The notes under the pieces were generated by a model. It did not search any database, had not been told where the DNA came from, and was given only the letters and a program-made list of their open reading frames with translations. A DNA stretch of 64,000 nucleotides from Bacteroidota bacterium (GTDB taxonomy: Bacteria > Bacteroidota > Bacteroidia > Chitinophagales > Chitinophagaceae): NCBI GenBank assembly GCA_023423405.1, contig JAFAFR010000043.1, forward strand, positions 248,001 to 312,000, in the 5' to 3' direction. The translations under genes and the position numbers were made by a program. Below are positions 8,116 to 16,431 of this stretch, one piece after another; position 1 is the stretch's first letter, and each line of letters starts with the position of its first letter.

Positions 8116-11100
8116 ATGCGCAAGACCCCTGCATTTGCCAGGATGCTGTTGTGGGTGTTGAACTGCCTCTTGCTTTCAAACACCCACGGCCAGGTAAATG
8201 ATCCGAAACCCATCCGGTTTAAATCCGGGTTGCCGAGGCCTGCTTTTTTGCAGCAGGAGATCAGGCTTTTGCCGCCCGGTGAGCGGGGTAGCGGGCAACC
8301 TGCCGGACCGCTGTATTTCCTGCGTTTCCGCCAGATCCCAACCGCTTCCACCCGGTCTGCGCTTTCCGTCGCCGGCATTGAACTCCTCGAATACATTCCT
8401 GAAAACATCTACCTCGCCCGGGTTAAAGGCAAATGGGCGGCGGGTAGCTTGTTGCAATACGGTATTGCCGGCGTTGAGCCGCTCACTGCCAGGTTCAAAC
8501 GCAGCCGGGAAGAAACGGCCGGCCGGCCGGCGACGGGCAGCTACCAGGTTTACCTGGCGCCCGGTACGCCTGCTGCGGTCTATGCAGCCCGTTATAAGGG
8601 ACAGCCTATCCATGATCGCCTGCTGGAATGTAGTTTCGATGCAGCCACGCTCGACAGCCTGCTGCAGGACCCTGCGGTACTGTACATCCTGCCGGCGCCG
8701 CAACTCAAAGCCCTGACGGCGGAAAGCACCGAACTGCTGGGCGCCGACCAGCTCCAGGCCGGCAGCCCGGCGATCCCGGCCCTTGACGGCAGCGGTGTGG
8801 TGATGGGCATCGGCGACAATGGGCAACCCTACCACATCGACCTGGGCTTTAATGAACCGGGACAATCTTACAGTGGCGGCGACCACGCCACTCCCATCGC
8901 CGGCATCGCCGCCGGCGCCGGTAACCGCGATCCATCTATGAAGGGCTTTGCGCCCCGTGCCCACCTCATCATGAACGCATTCAACAACATTATTTATAAT
9001 GCGCCCGTCTATTACCAGGATTCTTCCATGCGCCTCACCAACAACAGTTACGGGGCCGGGAGCAGTTGTGAACCGGTATCGGGACTGTATTCGGGCCTCT
9101 GCTGGCAGGCCGACCAGCAGTTGTACGAAATGCCGGAACTGTTGCATGTTTTTGCCGCGGGCAACAGCGGGGACCTTACCTGTACGCCTTATCCTGCCGG
9201 TTATAAAACAATCGATAATTCTTATCAGGCTGCTAAGAATGTGTTGACTGTAACTGGTACAGACAAGCGCGGAAATCTTGTGAGCTGGTTCTCGCGGGGC
9301 CCCAGCATGGATGGCCGTATTAAACCGGAGATCACGGCAATAGGCGGTAATGTGCGGGCGCCGGCGCCGAATAACAACTACCTGGTGAGCTCTGGCACTT
9401 CCAGCGCAGCACCCATGGTGACGGGCGGACTGGCTTTGCTGAGCCAGCGCTACCGGCAGCTTCACGGCGGAGCCAATCCGCCCGGCGACCTGCTGAAAGC
9501 TGTTATCTGTAATTCGGCAACCGACCTGGGCCGCAAGGGGGTCGATTACGAATATGGTTTTGGCTGGATGAACCTTCCCGCCGCCATCGACCTGATCAGT
9601 AACGGGCGGTACCGCTCCGGGTCAATAAATCATGGAGAAGATCAGGTTATTGATTTACAGATTGATAAAGAGGTTTATAACTATAAAATAATGCTTTATT
9701 GGACGGATCTGCCGTCCTCCCTTTTTACTTCCCAAAACCTGGTGAACGACCTCGACCTGTCGGTTACTTATCCCGACGGAACCGTACATTATCCCCTGGT
9801 GCCCGACACCAGCGCAGCGGGTATGACCAGCCCCGCGCAGGAGCGGGAGGACCATCTCAATAATATTGAACAGGTGGTTTTGGATCATGCCCTTCCCGGC
9901 ACCTATCGCGTGCGCATAAAAGGATACGCGGTACCCTTTGGCCCGCAACGGTTCCAGTTGGTCTATCATTGGGACGAGCCCGGCTTCCGGCTGCTGCACC
10001 CGGCGGGAGGCGAAAAATGGAAACCCGGGCAGGCGCATACCGTGCAGTGGAGCGATGCGGGTAGAACAGACAACTACCAGGTGGCTTTCAGCGCCAACGG
10101 CGGGCAGGGCTGGACAGAGCTGGGATCAACGGGAACCGGTACGCTTTCTTTTTATTCCTTTACGCTGCCATCGGTCAGTAGCAATAATTGCCTGGTGCGG
10201 GTTACCGCGCAAAGCTCGGGGCAGGTGCTGGTATCGCCCGCTTTCAGCATTCTTCCCGAAATCGGTTTTTCCATTGCGAGTCCCTGTTCTTCGCAGGTGA
10301 ACGTGCATTGGACCAAGCCGGCGGGAATAGATTCGGTAAGGATCCTGTTGTATGAAAACGGCGGCTACCAGGAGAAAGGCATCAGCACCCTCAGCGATTT
10401 CAGCATCACCGGGCTGCAGCGGGGCGCTTTGCAATGGGTAGCGCTGGAGCCGGTTTGGCAGGGTATAACGGGACAAAGATCGCTGGCCCGTTCGCTCATC
10501 ACGGCCGCGGCCGGCTGTCCGCCCATGGGGCCACCGGGTGATCTTTCCCTGAAAAGCATTGTACAACCAGTTACCTGGAGAGCCGGCACCATAGAGGCGA
10601 CGGGAGACAGTGCGGAACTGTCGGTACTGATCCAGAACGAAGGCGCAACGGCCTTTAACGACAGCGTGGAGCTGAATGTATGGGCCAACGGAACTTTGCA
10701 TGCGCAGGAGGCTTTCCGGTTGACGCTGCCGGCGGGCCGGAGCCAGAACCTTACGCTTGCAAAAAAAATAGCCGCCATTCCCGGCAGCCAAACGAAACTG
10801 GAGGCGCAGATCGTTCCGCGAAACGATCCTACACCCGGCAACAACAACAGCGATACCACCTGGCGGTACCTGGCGAATGCCCCCATTGTTCTTCCTTATG
10901 GAGAAAGCTTTCGTAACCTGGCCGATACTTCGTTTGGGCGTCCGGGTTATATGGGCCTGCCCGGTGCGGAGGCCTGGGATTTCATTTCCAATGCCACCTC
11001 CCTGCGCCTGCTAACCGGGGCGCCGGCGGGAGGAAAAGGACTGGTTGCCTACAGTCGCATCGACGGCCAGTCGCTGCAATTGAAGGGTACGTTCAATCTT

Positions 11101-13332
11101 TCGAACTACCAGGTGGATGACAATATAAAAATGGGATTGGGGCTGCCCGATATCTCCCTGCACTATACCGAATGCTCGGTGCGTGGATCCGATACCTCGC
11201 AGTGGTTGAACCTGCCACTGTACGATACCCTCGGCCGGCCGCTACCGTTGCACCAATTGAATGTAGGCGGGTTGCTGGCGGAAAAAGGACAGGCCTTATC
11301 AACAAGCTTCCAGGTATTACTGCAGTACAATGCCACCGGTTTTGTGCCTACCATTCAGGCGCTGGACAGTTTCCGGTTGTTTACGGCAGCGGCCGATCTG
11401 GCCCTCACAGCGGCAACGGCAAACAAAACCATTGTGACAGATGGCGACAGCCTGCGATTAAGGCTAACTGTTAGTAACGGCAATGCCCAGGCCAGGAAGG
11501 ATGTAGCGGCAGGATGGACGTTACCCGGCGGGCAGTCGCTTCAAACCCGGATCGATTCCATACCCGGAATGGATTCTGTGGTTTGGGAAAGCAGTATTGC
11601 GGTAAGCAACTGGCCGGGGTCCGGGGCGGTGCTCACTGCCTGGATCCAGGACCCGGAAGACGACAATACCCTTGATGATACCCTGCGACTAACGGTGCAA
11701 TATGGCCGAAAAATTGAGGATTATCCGTACCTCGAAGGTTTTGAATCGGGAGCCGCCGGCTGGTCGCCGTCGTACGTGTACCAACTCAACACCGAGGTGG
11801 GGCAGCCTGCTGATACGGTAAGGGCCGCCAACGGAGAAGTTTTCTGGAAAACCCGCTGGCTCAATTCCGAATTTGGAGTTCCTTATGTGGAAGCGGCCGG
11901 CGTATTGACCAGCCCGGCTTTCCAGTTGCAGGGATTACAAAAGCCCTACTTGTCCATGAGCATTTTCCGGCAGCTCTGCAATGGCCTGGATTCTGTTTTT
12001 GTGCAGGTGTCCGCAGATACGGGCCGGACCTGGACTTTCTTCCAGCCCGGTACGGGGACCAGCAATTGGTATGATACCCTGGCTGGCCGGTCGTGGACCG
12101 GTTGCGGCGATGCGTACTGGATGGGGGTGAGTGCTCCGCTCCCCACGGGTGAGGGTTTGCTGCGTTTCCGGGTGTTCAGCAGTCCCCGGAGCGACCACTC
12201 GCTGGAGTTTCCGCGAAGCGCCGGCGGACTTTATATAGACGACATACATGTGTATGATCTCCTCTACCCGGTATACGCGGGACCCGTACCACTGACAGCA
12301 GTAACCGAAAACAAAAATGGCGCCTTCACCTGGCTACTGGGCAACGGGCAGGTGCTTGCAGTATCTACGGCTTCGGGCCTGTCGGCCTCCCTGGTGGCCG
12401 AGGCCGGTGGCGGATGGTTCCGCGGAAACCCCGTTATGAACCGCGTGTGGCTCTTCAGCAACCAGGCGCTGGCAGGAAAAAAAGAAACTGTAAGGCTTTA
12501 TTTCACACATGCCGACTGGCTGGCCTGGTCTGCGGCCAATGGTTGTACGGGTTGCAGCACTTCACCCAGTCCCTATGAGCTGGCTGTATTTCGCTACGCG
12601 GGCCCGGTTACCAGCCTGGATGGATTTGAAGGAAACGACCTGGCCGGCTATGACCAGCAGTGGGGGCCGGAAGCGTTCCGCCTTGTTCCCTATGGTGACG
12701 GCTATTATGTGGAGGTCGAAGCGCCGGCCTATGGCGCTTTCTACCTGGGGCTGGCGGGTGATGCGCAGCAGTTGCGCTTCAATGCCGTCAAAGAGGAGGG
12801 GGCCGATGCAGTATGGCTGGACTGGTCGCTGGAGCACACGGAGGGGATACTGTCCTACACCGTGGAAAGGGCGCTCAAAACAAATGGCCCGGCACCTGTA
12901 TTTGCTGCCCTGGCGCAGATCCAGCAGCAGGGCAGCGCCGGCACTTACCGGTACCACGACCAGCAGCTCCAGTCGCCCGCTACTTATTACTACCGGCTGA
13001 AGATCACACAGGCCGATGGCCGTACCCGGTATTCCGCGATCCGGACCATTGGTTTTGAAAAAGAACCGGAACTGCTGCTTTATCCCAATCCCTATACCGG
13101 TTCGGGCCCGCTGAAACTGCTGTTGAAAAATATGGAAGGGCATTCTGCAGACATCCGTCTCTATGATGCAACGGGTCGCCTGCTTTGGACCGACCGGCTT
13201 GGAGCGGTTGCCGGCCAGCAGGAAAAATCACTGGAATCGGCGGTAAAAGGGCTGCCGGCGGGTATTTACCTGTTAAAAACAACGATCGACGGCCAAAAAA
13301 GAACCATCCGGTTGGTAGTTTCAGGGAAATAA
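8116..13332 (+). CDS. S8 subtilisin-like serine protease with T9SS C-terminal sorting domain
   Basis: 1738 residues. Signal peptide about 1-25. The peptidase domain has all catalytic residues: Asp224 (MGIGDNG), His247 (GGDHATP), oxyanion Asn340 (FAAGN) and Ser419 (SSGTSSAAP). It is followed by a jelly-roll-like domain, several beta-sandwich/Ig-like regions over more than 1000 residues, and a type A T9SS sorting domain (about 1653-1738: LLLYPNPYTG, IRLYDATGR, LPAGIYLLK). It should cross the outer membrane by the gliding/Por secretion system and act at the cell surface or outside. Its place between infC and rpmI is unusual. It has its own terminator upstream, and TATCTTTT at 8093-8100 may be its promoter -7 box. 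Confidence 0.95.
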   Translation: MRKTPAFARMLLWVLNCLLLSNTHGQVNDPKPIRFKSGLPRPAFLQQEIRLLPPGERGSGQPAGPLYFLRFRQIPTASTRSALSVAGIELLEYIPENIYLARVKGKWAAGSLLQYGIAGVEPLTARFKRSREETAGRPATGSYQVYLAPGTPAAVYAARYKGQPIHDRLLECSFDAATLDSLLQDPAVLYILPAPQLKALTAESTELLGADQLQAGSPAIPALDGSGVVMGIGDNGQPYHIDLGFNEPGQSYSGGDHATPIAGIAAGAGNRDPSMKGFAPRAHLIMNAFNNIIYNAPVYYQDSSMRLTNNSYGAGSSCEPVSGLYSGLCWQADQQLYEMPELLHVFAAGNSGDLTCTPYPAGYKTIDNSYQAAKNVLTVTGTDKRGNLVSWFSRGPSMDGRIKPEITAIGGNVRAPAPNNNYLVSSGTSSAAPMVTGGLALLSQRYRQLHGGANPPGDLLKAVICNSATDLGRKGVDYEYGFGWMNLPAAIDLISNGRYRSGSINHGEDQVIDLQIDKEVYNYKIMLYWTDLPSSLFTSQNLVNDLDLSVTYPDGTVHYPLVPDTSAAGMTSPAQEREDHLNNIEQVVLDHALPGTYRVRIKGYAVPFGPQRFQLVYHWDEPGFRLLHPAGGEKWKPGQAHTVQWSDAGRTDNYQVAFSANGGQGWTELGSTGTGTLSFYSFTLPSVSSNNCLVRVTAQSSGQVLVSPAFSILPEIGFSIASPCSSQVNVHWTKPAGIDSVRILLYENGGYQEKGISTLSDFSITGLQRGALQWVALEPVWQGITGQRSLARSLITAAAGCPPMGPPGDLSLKSIVQPVTWRAGTIEATGDSAELSVLIQNEGATAFNDSVELNVWANGTLHAQEAFRLTLPAGRSQNLTLAKKIAAIPGSQTKLEAQIVPRNDPTPGNNNSDTTWRYLANAPIVLPYGESFRNLADTSFGRPGYMGLPGAEAWDFISNATSLRLLTGAPAGGKGLVAYSRIDGQSLQLKGTFNLSNYQVDDNIKMGLGLPDISLHYTECSVRGSDTSQWLNLPLYDTLGRPLPLHQLNVGGLLAEKGQALSTSFQVLLQYNATGFVPTIQALDSFRLFTAAADLALTAATANKTIVTDGDSLRLRLTVSNGNAQARKDVAAGWTLPGGQSLQTRIDSIPGMDSVVWESSIAVSNWPGSGAVLTAWIQDPEDDNTLDDTLRLTVQYGRKIEDYPYLEGFESGAAGWSPSYVYQLNTEVGQPADTVRAANGEVFWKTRWLNSEFGVPYVEAAGVLTSPAFQLQGLQKPYLSMSIFRQLCNGLDSVFVQVSADTGRTWTFFQPGTGTSNWYDTLAGRSWTGCGDAYWMGVSAPLPTGEGLLRFRVFSSPRSDHSLEFPRSAGGLYIDDIHVYDLLYPVYAGPVPLTAVTENKNGAFTWLLGNGQVLAVSTASGLSASLVAEAGGGWFRGNPVMNRVWLFSNQALAGKKETVRLYFTHADWLAWSAANGCTGCSTSPSPYELAVFRYAGPVTSLDGFEGNDLAGYDQQWGPEAFRLVPYGDGYYVEVEAPAYGAFYLGLAGDAQQLRFNAVKEEGADAVWLDWSLEHTEGILSYTVERALKTNGPAPVFAALAQIQQQGSAGTYRYHDQQLQSPATYYYRLKITQADGRTRYSAIRTIGFEKEPELLLYPNPYTGSGPLKLLLKNMEGHSADIRLYDATGRLLWTDRLGAVAGQQEKSLESAVKGLPAGIYLLKTTIDGQKRTIRLVVSGK

Positions 13333-13334
13333 CC

Positions 13335-13342
13335 TAGTTTTG
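13335..13342 (+). promoter_or_regulatory. TAnnTTTG -7 element upstream of rpmI
   Basis: TAGTTTTG, exact match, starting 3 bases after the protease stop codon. It gives rpmI-rplT a promoter of their own and a leader of about 75 bases. Confidence 0.6.
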
Positions 13343-13373
13343 CGCTCCATTTTGCCCACATGGCTCCATAAGT

Positions 13374-13417
13374 CTCCGTCTGTTCGGAGCGCCAGCAGGG
13401 CGTAACTGTTATAGTTA
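13374..13417 (+). promoter_or_regulatory. structured leader of rpmI-rplT (candidate ribosomal-protein autoregulatory element)
   Basis: Two small hairpins lie in the leader: CTCCG/CGGAG (13374-13378 with 13385-13389) and TAACT/AGTTA (13403-13407 with 13413-13417). The second ends 4 bases before the rpmI ATG at 13422. In enterobacteria and Firmicutes L20 represses its operon through the rpmI leader; whether this leader does so is inference. Confidence 0.3.
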
Positions 13418-13421
13418 TCAA

Positions 13422-13622
13422 ATGCCAAAGGTAAAGACAAACTCAAGCGCCAAGAAGCGCTTCAAGGTGACTGCCACCGGTAAGATCACCCACCAGAAAT
13501 CCTTCAAACGTCACATCCTCACCAAGAAATCGACCAAGCGTAAGCGTGGTATGCGGAAAGACGGAGTTGTTGCCAAACCCAATCTTGAATTCGTTCAACG
13601 CCTGCTGGGCCTGAGAGGGTAA
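13422..13622 (+). CDS. rpmI: 50S ribosomal protein bL35
   Basis: 66 residues, very basic, the standard length. MPKVKTNSSAKKRF at the N-terminus and the internal HILTKKSTKRKRG block are diagnostic of bL35. It is a structural protein of the large subunit. rplT follows after 32 bases, the universal partner order. The gene has its own promoter box and structured leader, because the protease gene separates it from infC. Confidence 0.98.
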   Translation: MPKVKTNSSAKKRFKVTATGKITHQKSFKRHILTKKSTKRKRGMRKDGVVAKPNLEFVQRLLGLRG

Positions 13623-13654
13623 TTTATTCAATCACAACTTAAACTTATCAGCAT

Positions 13655-13999
13655 ATGCCACGTTCAGTTAATGCAGTAGCCTCCCGCGCACGCCGCAAAA
13701 GGATCCTGAAACAAGCCAAGGGATTCTACGGCAAACGCAAAAATGTATATACCGTAGCCAAGAACATTGTTGAAAAAGGGATGACCTACAGCTATGTAGG
13801 CCGCAAACTCAAGAAGCGCGAATACCGCGCACTCTGGATTGCCCGTATCAACGCTGCCGTTCGTGAAGAAGGCCTTACGTATTCCGTGTTCATTCACAAG
13901 CTGAATGAAAAAGGGATCGGCCTCGATCGCAAAGTGCTGGCAGACCTGGCCATGAACAACCCCGAGTCGTTCAAAGCTTTGATCGCCTCCGTAAAATAA
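13655..13999 (+). CDS. rplT: 50S ribosomal protein bL20
   Basis: 114 residues, full length. MPRSVNAVASRARRKRILKQ and the central YVGRKLKKREYRALWIARIN block identify bL20. It binds 23S rRNA early in large-subunit assembly, and in many bacteria it represses rpmI-rplT translation. A strong terminator at 14017-14045 ends the transcript. Confidence 0.98.
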   Translation: MPRSVNAVASRARRKRILKQAKGFYGKRKNVYTVAKNIVEKGMTYSYVGRKLKKREYRALWIARINAAVREEGLTYSVFIHKLNEKGIGLDRKVLADLAMNNPESFKALIASVK

Positions 14000-14016
14000 G
14001 CTTTCAGAGGAGCAGG

Positions 14017-14045
14017 AAGCCGGTCCGATGGGACCGGTTTTTTTT
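14017..14045 (+). terminator. intrinsic terminator after rplT
   Basis: Stem CCGGTCC (14020-14026) with GGACCGG (14031-14037), extended by A/T pairs, 4-base loop, then eight T residues. It lies 18 bases after the rplT stop. Confidence 0.88.
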
Positions 14046-14068
14046 GGTCCATAATTGTTGTTTTTGAT

Positions 14069-14076
14069 TAGGTTTG
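14069..14076 (+). promoter_or_regulatory. TAnnTTTG -7 element upstream of arginine decarboxylase
   Basis: TAGGTTTG, exact match, 42 bases before the ATG at 14119. TTG trinucleotides upstream (14044, 14055) could serve as the -33 element. Confidence 0.55.
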
Positions 14077-14118
14077 TGTGTTCAAAAATTAATCAATTTC
14101 TAACCCGTGCTGATTTAG

Positions 14119-15519
14119 ATGAACAATAGCTACTACGACCTGGTAGACCAGACCTTCAATTTCCCCCAGGAAGGTTTTGAGGTAAAAGACGATTACCTCC
14201 AGTTCAATGGCCTCAATCTGAAAGAGCTGATCGACAAATACGGTACGCCCATGAAGCTTACCTATCTTCCCAAAATCGGGATGCAGATCAATAAAGCGAA
14301 GCAGATGTTTGCCAATGCCTTCAAGAAGCATCGATACGAAGGAGAGTACTACTACTGCTATTGTACCAAGAGTTCGCATTTCTCTTTCGTGGTGGAAGAA
14401 GCGCTCAAGCACAACATCCACCTGGAAACTTCTTTTGCCTATGACATAGAGATCATTAAAAAACTCTATGCCAAGAAAAAGATCAATAAGGATACGTTTA
14501 TTATCTGCAACGGGTTTAAGCAAAAGAACTACACCAAACGCATTGCAGGACTTATCAACGGCGGGTTTAAGAATGTGATCCCGGTGCTGGACAATACCCA
14601 CGAACTGGAAGACTACCGTAAGTCGGTAAGAGCGCCCTTCAAACTGGGCATACGCGTAGCGGCGGAAGAGGAGCCGTCTTTCCCTTTTTATACTTCCCGC
14701 CTCGGCATCCGCGCCAAGGATATACTGGAATTTTACGTGGACCAGATCGAAGGCTATGAGAATAAGTTCCAGCTCAAGATGCTGCACATTTTCCTGAACA
14801 AGGGCATTAAGGACGATATCTATTACTGGTCGGAGCTGAACAAGGTGATCAACCTCTATTGCCAGTTGAAGAAGATCTGCCCGGAGCTCGACTCCATCAA
14901 TATCGGCGGCGGCTTTCCCATCAAGCACAGTCTCGGTTTCGAATACGATTACCAGTTCATGATCAACGAAATTGTGGGCAATATCAAAAGCGCCTGTAAA
15001 AAGGCCAAAGTGCCCATGCCGAATATTTACACCGAATTCGGTTCTTATACCGTGGGGGAAAGCATGGCGCATATCTATTCGGTGATTGCGCAGAAGACCC
15101 AGAACGAAAGGGAGATCTGGTACATGATCGATTCTTCCTTTATCACCACACTTCCCGACACCTGGGGCATAGGCGAGCGATTCCTGATGCTTCCCATCAA
15201 TAAATGGGATTCGGAATACCAGCGGGTGGTACTGGGTGGCATCACCTGCGACAGCCACGACTATTACGATTCGGAAGAGCACATCAACGAAGTGTTCCTG
15301 CCCAAGATCAACGGTGGCGCGGAGCCGCTTTACCTGGGATTTTTTCACACCGGTGCATACCAGGACCAGATCAGTGGCTATGGCGGTATCAAGCACTGCA
15401 TGATCCCTTCTCCCAAACACATTATTGTGGGCTATGACAAAAGTGGCAAGCTTATTGACTGGGTGTACGCCAAAGAGCAGACGGCCCAAAGCATGCTGAA
15501 AATTTTGGGATACGTTTAA
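14119..15519 (+). CDS. speA: arginine decarboxylase, fold III PLP enzyme
   Basis: 466 residues. The sequence matches the short Bacteroidota arginine decarboxylases of the alanine-racemase fold (SpeA/LysA superfamily). Probable PLP lysine K84 is in YCTKSSHF, the glycine-rich phosphate loop is INIGGGFP, and the C-terminal DSHDYYD region supplies the second-subunit active-site residues. It would make agmatine from arginine for polyamine synthesis in the cytoplasm. It is shorter than E. coli SpeA (about 658 residues), as expected for this group, and lacks the inserted domains. Ornithine or diaminopimelate activity cannot be excluded from sequence alone. Confidence 0.85.
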   Translation: MNNSYYDLVDQTFNFPQEGFEVKDDYLQFNGLNLKELIDKYGTPMKLTYLPKIGMQINKAKQMFANAFKKHRYEGEYYYCYCTKSSHFSFVVEEALKHNIHLETSFAYDIEIIKKLYAKKKINKDTFIICNGFKQKNYTKRIAGLINGGFKNVIPVLDNTHELEDYRKSVRAPFKLGIRVAAEEEPSFPFYTSRLGIRAKDILEFYVDQIEGYENKFQLKMLHIFLNKGIKDDIYYWSELNKVINLYCQLKKICPELDSINIGGGFPIKHSLGFEYDYQFMINEIVGNIKSACKKAKVPMPNIYTEFGSYTVGESMAHIYSVIAQKTQNEREIWYMIDSSFITTLPDTWGIGERFLMLPINKWDSEYQRVVLGGITCDSHDYYDSEEHINEVFLPKINGGAEPLYLGFFHTGAYQDQISGYGGIKHCMIPSPKHIIVGYDKSGKLIDWVYAKEQTAQSMLKILGYV

Positions 15520-15558
15520 GAAGAGGATTCGTAAGTTGGATCAGCTTAATACGCGGCT

Positions 15559-16395
15559 ATGAAAAGACTACTGACCTTATTGATAGGCGTTACGCCGCTG
15601 CCGCTCCTGGCACAGTGGCAGGTGACCGCGATAGGTGGCATCGCAAACTACCAGGGCGATCTCCAGGAAAAAAGATTTACCACCAGCCAGTCGCACGGTG
15701 CATTCGGGCTGGGATTACAGTATGATTTTACCAGCAGGCTTTCAGCAAGAGGTGGTTTGGCATACGGCAGGGTCAGTGGGGACGATAAGCTTGCAAAAGA
15801 CAGTTTCCTGGTTGCCCGCAACCTCAATTTTACTTCCCAGGTACTGGAAGGCCACCTGATGGCAGAGTACCGTTTCCTGGACCTCGACAGCAAAAAATTT
15901 ACACCTTATGTTTTTGCGGGGATAGCAGTTTTTGGATTTGACCCTTATACCTGGGATACTTCAGGGGTTAAGCGTTTCCTGCAACCGCTGACTACCGAAG
16001 GAGTTGCTTACAGTCGCGTGCAGCTTGCGCTTCCTTTTGGCGGCGGCATTAAGCTGAAAGTGAACGACCGCCTCAGCCTGGGTTATGAAATCGGTTTACG
16101 GAAAACATTTACCGACCGCCTGGACGATCTCAGCGACAGGTACGTGGACGAGGCCCAGTTGCTGGCTGCCAGGGGCGCCACGGCCGTGGAACTGGCTTAT
16201 CGAGGTGATGAATTGAAAGACGGGAACCTGGTTTATCCCGCCGCCGGAACCATCAGAGGCGGTCCGGATGTGAAGGACTGGTATTATTTTCAGGGAATCA
16301 CGCTCACTTACCGCCTTGAAAAATTCTTTTTCGGTAACAGGGAATCAGGAAGTTCCAGCGACCGCCAGCTCGATTGCCCGCGCAATGTTTACTGA
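15559..16395 (+). CDS. DUF6089-like outer-membrane beta-barrel protein
   Basis: 278 residues with a signal peptide (about 1-18, LPLLAQ). The mature part opens WQVTAIGGIANYQGDLQ and consists of alternating amphipathic strands (GLGLQYDFTSRLSARGGLAYGRV, FTPYVFAGIAVFGF, FGGGIKLKVNDRLSLGYEIGLRKTFTD), ending in an aromatic strand before a short Ser-rich tail. This pattern fits the DUF6089 barrels seen widely in Bacteroidota, some of which are linked to T9SS/gliding machinery. The exact role is unknown. It lies 39 bases after the arginine decarboxylase gene and 36 bases before the UbiD gene. Confidence 0.8.
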   Translation: MKRLLTLLIGVTPLPLLAQWQVTAIGGIANYQGDLQEKRFTTSQSHGAFGLGLQYDFTSRLSARGGLAYGRVSGDDKLAKDSFLVARNLNFTSQVLEGHLMAEYRFLDLDSKKFTPYVFAGIAVFGFDPYTWDTSGVKRFLQPLTTEGVAYSRVQLALPFGGGIKLKVNDRLSLGYEIGLRKTFTDRLDDLSDRYVDEAQLLAARGATAVELAYRGDELKDGNLVYPAAGTIRGGPDVKDWYYFQGITLTYRLEKFFFGNRESGSSSDRQLDCPRNVY

Positions 16396-16406
16396 TGCAA
16401 CTGAAT

Positions 16407-16414
16407 TACATTTG
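16407..16414 (+). promoter_or_regulatory. TAnnTTTG -7 element upstream of the UbiD-family gene
   Basis: TACATTTG, exact match, 17 bases before the ATG at 16432. Confidence 0.6.
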
Positions 16415-16431
16415 TAGTTCAGAACAGCACT

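Noticed and set aside
14089..15489. 466-residue open frame antisense to arginine decarboxylase
   Set aside because: Lies almost exactly over the real gene, no family motifs, composition typical of a reversed frame.
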